Numbered from the stretch's first letter, positions 31,387 through 41,510 are shown. The stretch: DNA of 64,000 bases from Streptomyces sp. Act143 (GCF_003143935.1 NZ_QFRX01000001.1:6021816-6085815), one strand, 5' to 3'. Notes: generated by a model from the sequence alone, not told the origin. Made by a program: numbers and translations.

Positions 31387-33093
31387 GTGAGGACAGCGAC
31401 ACTGGGGCCGGCGCAGCGGGCCGAGGCACTCGCCTCCATGGCCGAGCGTGAGCTGGACCTACTGGTGGTGGGCGGCGGTGTGGTCGGTGCCGGGACTGCC
31501 CTGGACGCCGTCACGCGCGGGCTGTCCGTCGGCCTGGTCGAGGCGCGTGACTGGGCGTCGGGCACCTCCAGCCGGTCGAGCAAGCTCGTTCACGGCGGCC
31601 TGCGTTATCTGGAGATGCTCGACTTCGCGTTGGTGAGGGAGGCGCTGAAGGAGCGCGGCCTGCTGCTGGAGCGGCTCGCCCCGCATCTGGTGAAGCCGGT
31701 GCCCTTCCTGTATCCGCTGCAGCACAAGGGCTGGGAGCGGCTGTACGCCGGTTCGGGCGTCGCGCTCTACGACACGATGTCGATGGCCCGCGGGCACGGC
31801 CGCGGGCTGCCGATGCACCGTCACCTGAGCCGCCGTCACGCCCTGCGGGTCGCACCCGCGTTGAAGAAGGACGCCCTGGTCGGCGCGTTGCAGTACTACG
31901 ACGCCCAGATGGACGACGCCCGCTTCGTGGCCACCCTCGTGCGCACGGCGGCGGCTTACGGCGCGACGGTCGCCAACCGCGCGCGCGTGACGGGATTCCT
32001 GCGCGAGGGCGAGCGGGTCGTCGGCGCGCGCGTGCAGGACGTCGAGGCCGGCGGGGAGTACGAGATCCGTGCCAAGCAGATCGTCAACGCCACGGGCGTG
32101 TGGACCGACGACACCCAGGCCATGGTGGGCGAGCGCGGGCAGTTCCACGTCCGCGCCTCCAAGGGCATCCACCTCGTCGTCCCTAAGGACCGCATCCACT
32201 CCACGTCCGGGCTGATCCTGCGCACCGAGAAGTCCGTGCTGTTCGTCATCCCGTGGGGGCGGCACTGGATCATCGGCACGACGGACACCGACTGGGACCT
32301 CGACAAGGCGCATCCGGCCGCGTCCAGCGCGGACATCGACTATCTGCTGGAGCACGTCAACTCGGTGCTCGCGGTGCCGTTGACGCGGGACGACGTCCAG
32401 GGCGTGTACGCGGGCCTCAGGCCGCTGCTGGCCGGCGAGTCGGACGCCACGAGCAAGCTGTCCCGCGAGCACACCGTGGCCCACCCCGTGCCGGGCCTCG
32501 TGGTGGTGGCGGGCGGCAAGTACACGACGTACCGGGTCATGGCCAAGGACGCGGTGGACGAGGCGGTGCACGGGCTCGACCTGCGGGTCGCGGAGTGCGT
32601 CACGGAGGACGTGCCGCTGCTGGGTGCCGAGGGGTACCGGGCGCTGTGGAACGCGCGAGCGCGGATCGCCGCGCGGACGGGGCTGCACGTGGTGCGGGTG
32701 GAGCACCTGCTGAACCGATTCGGCTCGCTGGCCGAGGAGGTTCTGGCGCTCATCGCGGCGAATCCCTCGCTGGGCGAGCCGCTGGCCGCCGCCGAGGACT
32801 ACCTGCGCGCCGAGGTCGTCTACGCCGCCTCGCACGAGGGGGCGCGGCATCTGGACGACGTGCTGACCCGGCGCACCCGCATCTCCATCGAGACCTTCGA
32901 CCGGGGCACCCGGAGCGCACGCGAGGCCGCGGAGCTGATGGCGCCGGTGCTGGGCTGGGACAAGGACCAGATCGAGCGCGAGGTCGAGCACTACGAGAAG
33001 CGGGTGGAGGCCGAGCGGGAGTCGCAGCGGCAGCCGGACGATCTGACGGCGGACGCGGCGCGGTTGGGGGCGCCGGACATCGTGCCGTTGTAG
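31387..33093 (+). CDS. glpD: Glycerol-3-phosphate dehydrogenase (FAD)
   Basis: A 568-residue flavoprotein oxidising glycerol 3-phosphate to dihydroxyacetone phosphate and feeding electrons to menaquinone at the membrane. It has the FAD-binding VVGGGVVGAGTALDA near residue 30, the family block SGTSSRSSKLVHGGLRYLE, PWGRHWIIGTTDTDWD, LRPLLAGESDATSKLSREH and a C-terminal helical DAO_C domain (VYAASHEGARHLDDVLTRRT). The GTG at 31387 follows GGGAGG. It appears monocistronic, ending in a hairpin with a T-run; no glpF/glpK neighbours are present. Confidence 0.95.
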   Translation: MRTATLGPAQRAEALASMAERELDLLVVGGGVVGAGTALDAVTRGLSVGLVEARDWASGTSSRSSKLVHGGLRYLEMLDFALVREALKERGLLLERLAPHLVKPVPFLYPLQHKGWERLYAGSGVALYDTMSMARGHGRGLPMHRHLSRRHALRVAPALKKDALVGALQYYDAQMDDARFVATLVRTAAAYGATVANRARVTGFLREGERVVGARVQDVEAGGEYEIRAKQIVNATGVWTDDTQAMVGERGQFHVRASKGIHLVVPKDRIHSTSGLILRTEKSVLFVIPWGRHWIIGTTDTDWDLDKAHPAASSADIDYLLEHVNSVLAVPLTRDDVQGVYAGLRPLLAGESDATSKLSREHTVAHPVPGLVVVAGGKYTTYRVMAKDAVDEAVHGLDLRVAECVTEDVPLLGAEGYRALWNARARIAARTGLHVVRVEHLLNRFGSLAEEVLALIAANPSLGEPLAAAEDYLRAEVVYAASHEGARHLDDVLTRRTRISIETFDRGTRSAREAAELMAPVLGWDKDQIEREVEHYEKRVEAERESQRQPDDLTADAARLGAPDIVPL

Positions 33094-33106
33094 AGGATTG
33101 GTGGTG

Positions 33107-33142
33107 GGCCTCGCCGGCGGAGCTTCGTCGGCGAGGCCTTTT
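33107..33142 (+). terminator. glpD terminator
   Basis: GGCCTCGCCG pairs with CGGCGAGGCC around a 12-nt loop and is followed by TTTT. A second, weaker hairpin (AGCCCGG/CCGGGCT, 33191-33211) and a TCGAGT-TC-ACTCGA palindrome (33222-33235) lie between it and the next convergent gene. Confidence 0.9.
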
Positions 33143-33278
33143 CGGGTGCGGGGCTCATGGCCGGGAGCTGCTTGGGTGCGCCTCTTCGCGAGCCCGGTCT
33201 CTGGCCGGGCTTCGCGGTGGATCGAGTTCACTCGAACGGGTGTCGCGAGTCGGGATCTTCGTTCGGAACCCGGGCGTT

Positions 33279-34322
33279 CTACGAGGTGCGGGGGCAGAAC
33301 TCGGCGGCGAGCAGGGCCGGTTCGAGGTCGGGGTCTGCGATCGCGGTCGTGTTCACGCGGAAGGTGAGGACACGACGACCGCCGACGGTGGCCGCGGTGC
33401 GCACGTAGCTGCCGGCGATACGGCCGTTGTGCCCCCACACCGTCGTGCCGCACGGCAGCTTCACCGGAAACAGCCCCATGCCGTACAGGCCGTGTGCGGC
33501 ACGGGTGTCGAGCATCTCGCGCAGCCAGTGCGGGGGCAGCAGCCGGCCGCCGAGGAGCGCCGCGTAGAAGCGGTCCAGATCGGCGAGGGTGGTCACCAGC
33601 TCGCCCGCGGCCCCGGCCGCCCGCGGGTCGAGCTCGGTGACATCGGTGCCGTCGGTGTCGTGGGCGCGGCCGTGCGGAGCGGGGAGGGAAACGCGTGAAC
33701 CAGGGAAGGAGGTGCCGGTCAGGCGCAGCGGAATGAGGATGCGGTGCACGGCCTCGGAGGCGTAGGAGTGGCCCGTGACCTGCTCGATGACCATGCCGAG
33801 GACCACGTAGTTGGTGTTCGAGTAGGAGTAGCGGCCGGGGTGGGACGGCGGGTGGGTGAGCGCGATGCCCACGGCCTGAAGAGGGGAGAGGGGAATCAGT
33901 CCGCGGGTGTCCACGGTGAAGTCGTACAGGCCGCTGGTGTGGGTGAGCAGGGCGCGCAGGGTCAGCGTGCGGCCGTCGTTGCCGGTTCCGCGCACCAGGC
34001 CCGGCAGGTGCTGGTCGACGGTGTCGGACAGAGACAGCCGGTGTTCCGCGGCCAGTTGGAGGATCACGGTCGCGATGAACGACTTCGTGATGCTGCCGGC
34101 GCGGAAGTGGTCGGCGCGGGCGATGCCTGGCCCGGCCTCGGCGTAATGCGTTCCGGTCTCCTCGCGGGCCAGCAGGGCGGCGGCCGGTGCCCTGCCCGTG
34201 GTGAGCAGCAGCGGGAGGACCGTGTCCGTCGGTGCGGTGGCGGGGGCGGAGGAGGCGGTCGGGGTGAGGGCGAGGAGCGCCACGGACAGGGGTACGGCCA
34301 GCAGTGTCCGAAACGGTGGCAT
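33279..34322 (-). CDS. Secreted serine hydrolase, beta-lactamase/DD-peptidase family
   Basis: A 347-residue exported protein: signal peptide MPPFRTLLAVPLSVALLALT with cleavage near SSA-PAT, then a class C beta-lactamase/DD-carboxypeptidase fold with SITK (Ser-x-x-Lys) in FRAGSITKSF, the YSN motif in GRYSYSNTNYVVLG and WGHNG as the third (HxG) box. It resembles the R61-type D-alanyl-D-alanine carboxypeptidases, but many relatives are esterases of unknown role. AGGAGG precedes ATG 34322. It is convergent with glpD and divergent from the kinase array. Confidence 0.9.
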   Translation of the reverse strand: MPPFRTLLAVPLSVALLALTPTASSAPATAPTDTVLPLLLTTGRAPAAALLAREETGTHYAEAGPGIARADHFRAGSITKSFIATVILQLAAEHRLSLSDTVDQHLPGLVRGTGNDGRTLTLRALLTHTSGLYDFTVDTRGLIPLSPLQAVGIALTHPPSHPGRYSYSNTNYVVLGMVIEQVTGHSYASEAVHRILIPLRLTGTSFPGSRVSLPAPHGRAHDTDGTDVTELDPRAAGAAGELVTTLADLDRFYAALLGGRLLPPHWLREMLDTRAAHGLYGMGLFPVKLPCGTTVWGHNGRIAGSYVRTAATVGGRRVLTFRVNTTAIADPDLEPALLAAEFCPRTS

Positions 34323-34583
34323 GGCGGGTCCTCCTGTGTCGCGGCCCATCATCCATGGTGGCCGAAAATGAGCGTCCGGTGGTCCTGGAACGAGAGACAC
34401 GGGGTGGGGTCAGGGTGTCTTTGAGGCGGCTTTGGGGTGCCTTTGGGGTGCGTGGCCGCCACGCGCTGTGAGGGGCCGGTCGCCCTGATGGTCGGCTTGT
34501 CGTCAGGGGCACCCTGGGCGTTGGGCACTTGTCGGGTGAGGGACAATGGAGGCTCTGTCAGGGCGGGTTGTATGAGGGGACGC

Positions 34584-36707
34584 ATGTCGGAGGCGGAGCG
34601 GGCGGGGGCATCCCGTCAGGACAAGAGCGAACGTCTCCTCGCCGGGCGGTACCGGTTGGGAGCAGTGCTCGGCCGCGGCGGCATGGGCACGGTGTGGCGC
34701 GCCGAGGACGAGACCCTGGGCCGGATCGTCGCCGTGAAGGAACTGCGGTTCCCCTCCAACATCGACGAGGAGGAGAAGCGCCGGCTGATCACGCGCACGC
34801 TGCGGGAGGCCAAGGCGATCGCGCGGATCCGCAACAACAGCGCGGTGACGGTCTTCGACGTGGTCGACGAGGACGACCGGCCGTGGATCGTGATGGAGCT
34901 CGTCGAGGGCAAGTCGCTGGCGGAGGTGATCCGTGAGGACGGCCTGCTGGAGCCGAGGCGTGCCGCGGAGGTCGGGCTCGCGGTGCTCGACGTGCTGCGC
35001 TCGGCGCACCGCGAGGGCATCCTGCACCGGGACGTGAAACCGTCCAATGTGCTGATCTCCGAGGACGGCCGGGTCGTGCTCACCGACTTCGGCATCGCGC
35101 AGGTCGAGGGCGACCCGTCCATCACCTCGACCGGCATGCTGGTCGGCGCGCCCTCCTACATCTCCCCGGAGCGTGCCCGCGGGCACAAGCCGGGTCCCGC
35201 GGCCGACCTGTGGTCGCTGGGCGGACTGCTGTACGCGTCGGTGGAAGGTGTGCCGCCGTACGACAAGGGGTCCGCGATCGCGACGCTCACCGCGGTGATG
35301 ACCGAGCCGCTGGAGGAGCCGAAGAACGCGGGGCCGCTGAAGGACGTCATCTACGGCCTGCTGACCAAGGACCCCGAGAAGCGGCTCGACGACGCCGGTG
35401 CCCGCGTGATGCTCAACGCGGTGATCCACGCGCCCGAGCCGAAGGCGGGCGAGCCGGAGCCGGCGCCGGACGCGACGAAGGTCGTGCCGCTGCCTCCGCA
35501 GCCCGATCGGGGTGCGGGGGACGCCGGGGAGCGGCTGCGGGGGGCGCTGCGTTCCGTGCGGAAGGCGGCGGGCGCGGCCGGGGCGGTCGGGGCCGCGGCT
35601 GCTTCCCGGGCCAAGACCGGGGCCGGTAAGGGCAGTTCGGGCGGCGCAGCAGCCGCTACGGCCGCTGGTACTGGTACCGGCGCTGGTGTCACCGGTGGGC
35701 CGGCTTCCGGGACGGGTGCCGGAGTCGGTGGCGGTGTGGCTTCGGGCCCGGGTGCGGGTTCGGGCTCCGGCTCGGTCGGCGTGGGTGGTTCCGGGGCCGG
35801 TGGTGCGGGTGCCCGTGATGCCGGTGTCCGTGGTGCCGGTGCTGCGGGCGGGGCGGGCTCGGCGAGCACCGCGGGTACGGGGACTGGCGGGCGGAGTTCG
35901 GGGTGGCCCGTGATGACGCCGCCGGATCTGCCTCCGCGGCCGGTGCCGAGGGCGCCGCTCACCGATGTGGTGCCCCGGCGGACGTTGGTGATCATCGCGG
36001 TGGCCGTCGTGCTCGCCGTGGTCGCGGCCGTGCTGGCGTTCACATTCGGCGGGGACGACGACTCGTCCGCCGACTCCGCGGGTGGCGGCGGCGCCAAGTC
36101 CTCCGCCAGTGCGAGCGCGCGTGCCTCCACCAAGGAGGACCAGGGCGGCGGTGCCCAGACGGACGGCCGGGCGAGCCAGTCGGCGGAGGCCGGAGCCCCG
36201 TCCCAGGGCACCCCGAGCAACAGTCCCACCGCGACCGGCGGCAGCGACGGGAGCGGTGCCGCCGACGGTGGCAGCATCGCGGTGAAGACGTACAAGGGCG
36301 GGCAGGGGTACTCGATCGGGTTGCCCAAGGGCTGGAAGTTCCAGTCCTCGGGGTCGGCGGGGGATCGTTTCACCGGTCCCGACGGGCAGAAGCTGCTGGT
36401 CGGCTGGACGTCCACACCGAAGGACGACCCGGTGGCGGACTGGGAGGCCCAGGAGCGGTACATGGTGCGTTCCCAGTACGACCGGATCCGCATAGCGAAG
36501 GTGGACTACCGGGGCTGGCTCGCGGCCGACTGGGAGTTCACCTATGTGGAGCGCGGGACGAAGTACCGGTCCATCGACCGGGGGTTCGTCGTCAACGACC
36601 ATCTCGGATATGGGTTGATGTACACGGCGAAAGCCGCCAATTGGGGCAGCGAGCTGCGTAAGGACACCTGGCAGACGCTCGCGAAGACGTTCGAACCGAA
36701 ATCGTGA
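34584..36707 (+). CDS. Membrane Ser/Thr protein kinase 1
   Basis: A 707-residue Hanks-type kinase. The catalytic domain spans about residues 20-285: GRGGMGTVW, VAVKELRFP (ATP Lys), HRDVKPSNVL, TDFGIAQ and the activation-loop SPERARG. A 170-residue Ala/Gly-rich linker (repeated GAGAG/VGG-like runs, extremely low complexity) leads to a membrane helix at about 467-489 (LVIIAVAVVLAVVAAVLAF). The extracellular part has a Ser-rich stalk and a C-terminal domain starting YSIGLPKGWKF that also appears in the other kinases of the cluster. ATG 34584 follows GAGGGGA. First gene of a six-kinase co-directional array. Confidence 0.93.
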   Translation: MSEAERAGASRQDKSERLLAGRYRLGAVLGRGGMGTVWRAEDETLGRIVAVKELRFPSNIDEEEKRRLITRTLREAKAIARIRNNSAVTVFDVVDEDDRPWIVMELVEGKSLAEVIREDGLLEPRRAAEVGLAVLDVLRSAHREGILHRDVKPSNVLISEDGRVVLTDFGIAQVEGDPSITSTGMLVGAPSYISPERARGHKPGPAADLWSLGGLLYASVEGVPPYDKGSAIATLTAVMTEPLEEPKNAGPLKDVIYGLLTKDPEKRLDDAGARVMLNAVIHAPEPKAGEPEPAPDATKVVPLPPQPDRGAGDAGERLRGALRSVRKAAGAAGAVGAAAASRAKTGAGKGSSGGAAAATAAGTGTGAGVTGGPASGTGAGVGGGVASGPGAGSGSGSVGVGGSGAGGAGARDAGVRGAGAAGGAGSASTAGTGTGGRSSGWPVMTPPDLPPRPVPRAPLTDVVPRRTLVIIAVAVVLAVVAAVLAFTFGGDDDSSADSAGGGGAKSSASASARASTKEDQGGGAQTDGRASQSAEAGAPSQGTPSNSPTATGGSDGSGAADGGSIAVKTYKGGQGYSIGLPKGWKFQSSGSAGDRFTGPDGQKLLVGWTSTPKDDPVADWEAQERYMVRSQYDRIRIAKVDYRGWLAADWEFTYVERGTKYRSIDRGFVVNDHLGYGLMYTAKAANWGSELRKDTWQTLAKTFEPKS

Positions 36708-36882
36708 AGTGACCGTGGGGTGACCGGTTCCGCGTTTCGGACATGAGATCTGGCATCCCCTCTTTGCGGGTTGCCTCCGGCACGTATCGTGAGTGCTTGC
36801 GGACCGTACGCATCCAGGTATGGGTACGGAACGGGACGCGGGGCGAACGGATTTGACCGACCGGGCTGCCGGGGGAGGCAAC

Positions 36883-39693
36883 GTGGACGACTATGCGGGA
36901 CGGGTACTCGCCGACCGCTACCGCCTGCCGCTGCCCCCTTCCGACGAGTACGAACTCACCGAGACCCGGGCCTTTGACACCTACAGCGGGCAGGAAGTCC
37001 TGGTCAGGCAGGTGCCGTTGCCGGAGGTCGTCGAGGCCGAGGTGCTCGACGCCGAGGGGCTGCCCGACGGTTTCACGGCAAGGGACCCGCGGGACAGGGG
37101 AGTTCGGCGGGCCGGGGCGGCGGCGCGGACCAGTACGCGACGGCCGACCGACCCGGCCGTGCGGCGCGCTGTGGAGGCCGCGCAGGCCGCCGCGCAGATA
37201 CCCGACCATCCGCGGCTCGACCAGGTCTTCGACGTGTTCGCCGAGGGCGGGTCGCTGTGGATCGTCAGCGAGTTGGTGGCCGCGCGGCCCCTGGCGGCGC
37301 TCCTCGCGGAGAAGCCGCTGACGCCCTACCGGGCGGCCGAGGTCGCCTCCGACGTGCTGATGGCCCTGCGGGTGCTGCACGCGCACGGCTGGGTGCACCG
37401 GAACATCACCGCCCGTACCGTCCTCGTCTGCGACGACGGCCGTGTGATGCTGACCGGGCTGGCGGTCGGCGCGGCGGAGGAGGCGCTGTGCGGGTACGAC
37501 CCGGTGCCCGCTCCTGAGGGTGACGGGGGCGGTGGCGTCGCGCGGGGGACGGGCGCGTCTGGTGGGACGGATGTGCCGGGGACGTTCGGGGGTCCGGGGC
37601 GTGTGACCGGGACCGGCGGGGCGCGTGGTGCCGCCGGGCCCGTGGGTGCCATGGATCCCGAGGCCGCGCGGCGGGCGGCCATCGAGGCTCGGGAGGCCGG
37701 GGGGCTGCCGGGGCTCGGCAATGACACGACGGGCGGTACGGGCGGTACGGGCGGGTCGGGCGCGGTGGAGCGCCGGGCCGTGGAGACGACCGGCGGTGAC
37801 GTGCGGGCGGCGCGGGCAGGAGCGATCGCCGCGTATCGCGCGGGCGCACGGGCCGCCGCCCGCGTCCAGGAGGCCCAGCAGAACGGCCACGCCGCCCTGC
37901 CCGGAGCCCGCCCGGCACCGGAAGAAGGCACCTCCGCGACGGGGGCCGCACCAGGCGGGACGGGGGGTGTCCCCGGCCTCGGCGGCGCGCCCGCGACCAG
38001 GGCCTTCCCCGGCCACGACCCCGGCCATGACCCTGACGGATGGGCCGTACCCAGCCCCGCTGGACAGCCCCATCCAAACCCCGGTGGACAGGCCCTGTCC
38101 GGCACGGGTGGGCACGGCGTGCCCGGTTCCGGTTCTCCGCTGGACGGTGCCGTCGCGCCCGGACGGGAGGAGCGGGGGCGGCCTGGTGCCGTCCCTCCGG
38201 GGCAGATAGCCGACCCCTATGGCGTGCGGGCCGGTTCCTGGCACGGGGCCGCTCCCCGTGGCGGCGGTGCCGCGCTGCCGACCGCAGGGCAGGGCCGTAC
38301 GGCCGCACTGCCCCCCGCGGGCGCCGGCCACACACCGCGCGTTCCCGAGTCCGCGCCCGCCCCGAGCCGTTGGGACGAGCTCGTCGCCGCCGCGCCCGCG
38401 CCCCGTGGCCCCGCCACCGCGCTGGCCGCCGAGCGGGCGCGGCAGGCCAGGATGGCCGTGGTCGGACCGGTGACCGAGCGCTGGGCGCCGGAGCAGGCCG
38501 GGCCGGTGCACGAGAACTGGCAGCTGGCCGCGCCGATCGGGCCCGCGACCGACCTGTGGGCGCTGGGCGCACTGCTGTTCCGGGCCGTGCAGGGGCACGC
38601 GCCGTATCCGGAGGAGTCGACCGCGGAGCTGGTGCAGATGGTGTGCGCCGAGCCGCCGGCCTTCGCAGAGGAGTGCGGACCGCTCCGGCCGGTCGTGGAG
38701 TCGCTGCTGCGTCAGGACCCCACCGAGCGGCTGGACTTCGAGGAGCTGCGGGGCTGGCTGCGCTCGCTCGTGCGGTCCGCGCCGGAGCCGGAGGCGGGCG
38801 CGCACGTCGTCGCCGCGCCGCCCGTCGAGGGCAGCCGACTGCCCGTCGTACGGCGGCGCGGGGAGCTGGTGCGCAGGCGGCGCGCCGGGCTGCCCGCGAC
38901 CAGTGCGCACGGACGGCACAAGCGCGCCAAGACCGGTCGGCAGGAGGAACGTTCCCCGCGCCGCCTCGGCCGCACGCTGCTGCTGCTCGTGCTGCTGCTG
39001 ATGGCGGGGGCGATCGCGTACGCCATGCTGTTCATGCCGAAGACCGACTCGACGGACGGCGCGGGAGCCTCGGACCGGACCGGTGCCGCCGGTGAGGTCA
39101 GCGAGGCGCCGCAGCAGGACGGCGGACAGAGCGGCGGCCAGGACGCCAGCAGTGAGCCCCGGCCCGAGCAGACCACCCCGAAGGCGGACGACGACGCATC
39201 CGGTTCCGCCGAGCCGCAGTCCAGTGCCGGCCCCGACGTCGCCGACGGCTTCACCCTGCGCTCCGACGCCGCCGGTTTCCGCGTCGCCGTGGCCGACGGC
39301 TGGGACCGTACGCCGGAGAACGGCCGCGGTCAGGTGGTGTACTCGCACGGCGACTTCGACCTGATCCTCGTACCCGGGCGGGACGGCGCGGACGAGTTCG
39401 GCGAGGACCCCATGGCGTACCAGCGGGAGGACGAGGCCGAACTGCAGCCCTACCGGAACTCCAGTTGGGCCAGCGCCTCCGGGCTGAAGACGATCTCGGT
39501 GGGCGGGAGGACCATGGCCGAGGGGCAGTTCACCTGGACCGACAGCGCGGGACGGGAGCTGTTCGTGCGCAATCTGGCGATCCTCGTCGGCGGGAAGTAC
39601 CACGTGGTGCAGGTGCGCGGCCCCGAGGCGGAGCGGGACGAGGTCACGCGGCTGTACGAACAGGCGGCGGCGACGTACGAAGTGACCGGCTGA
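36883..39693 (+). CDS. Membrane pseudokinase
   Basis: A 936-residue protein with kinase-like N- and C-lobe segments split by a low-complexity Gly/Pro/Ala insertion (about residues 205-520). The catalytic elements are degenerate: the beta-3 Lys is Arg42 (VLVRQVPL), HRD is HRN (WVHRNITAR, Asn174) and DFG is TGL (191-193). The C-lobe (TDLWALGALLFRAVQGHAPY) is intact. A membrane helix (LLLLVLLLMAGAIAYAMLFM, about 698-718) precedes an extracellular domain (FTLRSDAAGFRVAVADGWDR) like that of its neighbours. GTG 36883 follows GGGGGAGG. It probably regulates or scaffolds the active kinases beside it. Confidence 0.88.
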   Translation: MDDYAGRVLADRYRLPLPPSDEYELTETRAFDTYSGQEVLVRQVPLPEVVEAEVLDAEGLPDGFTARDPRDRGVRRAGAAARTSTRRPTDPAVRRAVEAAQAAAQIPDHPRLDQVFDVFAEGGSLWIVSELVAARPLAALLAEKPLTPYRAAEVASDVLMALRVLHAHGWVHRNITARTVLVCDDGRVMLTGLAVGAAEEALCGYDPVPAPEGDGGGGVARGTGASGGTDVPGTFGGPGRVTGTGGARGAAGPVGAMDPEAARRAAIEAREAGGLPGLGNDTTGGTGGTGGSGAVERRAVETTGGDVRAARAGAIAAYRAGARAAARVQEAQQNGHAALPGARPAPEEGTSATGAAPGGTGGVPGLGGAPATRAFPGHDPGHDPDGWAVPSPAGQPHPNPGGQALSGTGGHGVPGSGSPLDGAVAPGREERGRPGAVPPGQIADPYGVRAGSWHGAAPRGGGAALPTAGQGRTAALPPAGAGHTPRVPESAPAPSRWDELVAAAPAPRGPATALAAERARQARMAVVGPVTERWAPEQAGPVHENWQLAAPIGPATDLWALGALLFRAVQGHAPYPEESTAELVQMVCAEPPAFAEECGPLRPVVESLLRQDPTERLDFEELRGWLRSLVRSAPEPEAGAHVVAAPPVEGSRLPVVRRRGELVRRRRAGLPATSAHGRHKRAKTGRQEERSPRRLGRTLLLLVLLLMAGAIAYAMLFMPKTDSTDGAGASDRTGAAGEVSEAPQQDGGQSGGQDASSEPRPEQTTPKADDDASGSAEPQSSAGPDVADGFTLRSDAAGFRVAVADGWDRTPENGRGQVVYSHGDFDLILVPGRDGADEFGEDPMAYQREDEAELQPYRNSSWASASGLKTISVGGRTMAEGQFTWTDSAGRELFVRNLAILVGGKYHVVQVRGPEAERDEVTRLYEQAAATYEVTG

Positions 39694-39826
39694 GCGCGCT
39701 CCGTGCCGGTTGCCTCCCGCTGCTGAAAGCGACAACTGTCACAGTGCCGTTTCCTTGGCACCCCCGTGGTTCCCTGCGTACGGGCCGGTCTTTACGCTGA
39801 CCCTGTCAAGACCATTGCGGGGCAAC

Positions 39827-41455
39827 GTGAATCAGATGCAGGGCCTGCTCATCGCGGGCCGCTACCGGCTCGCCGACACCATCGGCAGCGGCGGCATGGG
39901 CCGCGTGTGGCGGGCCCACGACGAAGTGCTGCACCGGGCCGTCGCGATCAAGGAGCTCACCGCCGCGCTCTACGTCTCCGAGAGCGACCAGGAGCGGCTG
40001 CTCCACCGCACCCGCGCCGAGGCCCGCGCGGCGGCCCGGATCAACCACTCGGCCGTCGTCACGGTGCACGATGTCCTCGATCACGACGCCCGCCCGTGGA
40101 TCGTGATGGAGCTGGTCGAGGGTCGTTCGCTCGCCGACGCGGTCAAGCAGGACGGGCGCATCGAGCCCGCCGAGGCCGCCCGGATCGGCCTGTGGGTGCT
40201 GCGCGCGCTGCGTGCCGCGCACGACGCCGGGGTCCTGCACCGCGACGTGAAACCGGGCAACGTCCTGCTCTCCCACGACGGCCGCGTCCTGCTCACGGAC
40301 TTCGGCATCGCCCAGATCGAGGGCGACACGACGATCACCCGCACCGGCGAGGTCGTCGGTTCCGTGGACTACCTCGCCCCGGAGCGGGTGCGCGGCCATG
40401 ACCCGGGTCCGGCATCGGACCTGTGGGCGCTGGGCGCGACGCTGTACACGGCGGTGGAGGGCCGCTCGCCGTTCCGCCGCACGTCCCCGCTCGGCACCAT
40501 GCAGGCGGTCGTCGAGGAGGAACCGGCCCAGCCGGCGCACGCCGGCGCGCTGGGCCCCGTCCTCACGGCGCTGCTCCGCAAGGATCCGGCCGACCGGCCG
40601 AGTGCCGCGGCGGCGGAGCAGATGCTCGCCGAGGTGGCGGAGGGGCGGCGGGCGAGTGCGGCGCAGGAGTATGTGCCGACGGGCGCGGTGCGGTACGAGA
40701 CGCCGACGACGGGGGCCGTCGGTGGCGGAACCCGGACCGTGCAGACGGCCGCCGCCACGCCGTACCCCCCGGTCGCGCCGGTCGCCGTGGGCGCGACCGC
40801 TTCCCCCGGGCGTCGGCGCGGCTGGCGTACGTTCGCCCTGGTCGTCGCCGTCGCGGCCATCGTGGGTGCGGGGGGCGCCGTGGCGTTGCAGCAGTGGGAC
40901 TCGGGCAGTTCTTCCGTCTCATCGGACGGGAGTCCGACGCCGACCCCTTCGCCGTCGAGGAGTGCCCAAGGGGCCGTTCCCGCCGGCTGGGAGAAGTACG
41001 ACGATCCCCTGGGCTTCAGCCTGTACCTGCCCAAGGGCTGGGACCGGACGGTCTCCATCGAGGAGAAGGACGGTCTGGCGCAGGTCGACTATTCGCCTGA
41101 CCAGGGCAAGACCCTTGTGCGTGTCGCCGTCGACACCGCGCCGGACTACAACAGCTCCTACGATCACATGCGGGAGCTGGAGGCGGCGAACAAGCCGCGG
41201 CTGAAGGACTTCGCGACCCTGAGCATGAGGCAGGAGGTCTACCGCGACCAGCAGAGCGTGCGCTGGGAGTACACCTGGACCCAGCTGCCGAAGGACTCGC
41301 CCTTTCCGGGGCCGTACCGGGCGCTCGACGTGGCGTACATGACGCGTGGCGGTGTCGAGTACGCCCTCTACACCGCCTCGCCCGCCGCCGACTGGGACGC
41401 CACCAGCAAGCGGTTCACCTCCGTGCTGCGGGGCTGGCAGCCGAACCCCTCCTGA
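39827..41455 (+). CDS. Membrane Ser/Thr protein kinase 3
   Basis: A 542-residue Hanks-type kinase with all catalytic motifs (GSGGMGRVW, VAIKELT, HRDVKPGNVL, TDFGIAQ, LAPERVRG) in residues 10-275, a short linker, a membrane helix at about 335-355 (FALVVAVAAIVGAGGAVAL) and an extracellular domain of about 150 residues opening DDPLGFSLYLPKGWDRTVSI, the same PKGW-type module as kinase 1. The start could be GTG 39827 or ATG 39836. A 133-bp gap separates it from the pseudokinase gene. Confidence 0.93.
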   Translation: MNQMQGLLIAGRYRLADTIGSGGMGRVWRAHDEVLHRAVAIKELTAALYVSESDQERLLHRTRAEARAAARINHSAVVTVHDVLDHDARPWIVMELVEGRSLADAVKQDGRIEPAEAARIGLWVLRALRAAHDAGVLHRDVKPGNVLLSHDGRVLLTDFGIAQIEGDTTITRTGEVVGSVDYLAPERVRGHDPGPASDLWALGATLYTAVEGRSPFRRTSPLGTMQAVVEEEPAQPAHAGALGPVLTALLRKDPADRPSAAAAEQMLAEVAEGRRASAAQEYVPTGAVRYETPTTGAVGGGTRTVQTAAATPYPPVAPVAVGATASPGRRRGWRTFALVVAVAAIVGAGGAVALQQWDSGSSSVSSDGSPTPTPSPSRSAQGAVPAGWEKYDDPLGFSLYLPKGWDRTVSIEEKDGLAQVDYSPDQGKTLVRVAVDTAPDYNSSYDHMRELEAANKPRLKDFATLSMRQEVYRDQQSVRWEYTWTQLPKDSPFPGPYRALDVAYMTRGGVEYALYTASPAADWDATSKRFTSVLRGWQPNPS

Positions 41456-41510
41456 CCCGCCCCAACTTGGCCGGTCAGCGCCCCGGAAGCCGACCGTCCG
41501 GCGATGCATC

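Noticed and set aside
31459..34512. A 1017-codon minus-strand frame across glpD and the serine hydrolase region.
   Set aside because: It is a shadow of glpD and runs through a terminator. The true minus-strand gene here is 33279-34322 in another frame.
36592..39735. A 1047-codon minus-strand frame over the pseudokinase gene.
   Set aside because: It is generated by the low-complexity Gly/Pro/Ala linker. The plus strand has the kinase fold, membrane helix and ribosome site.
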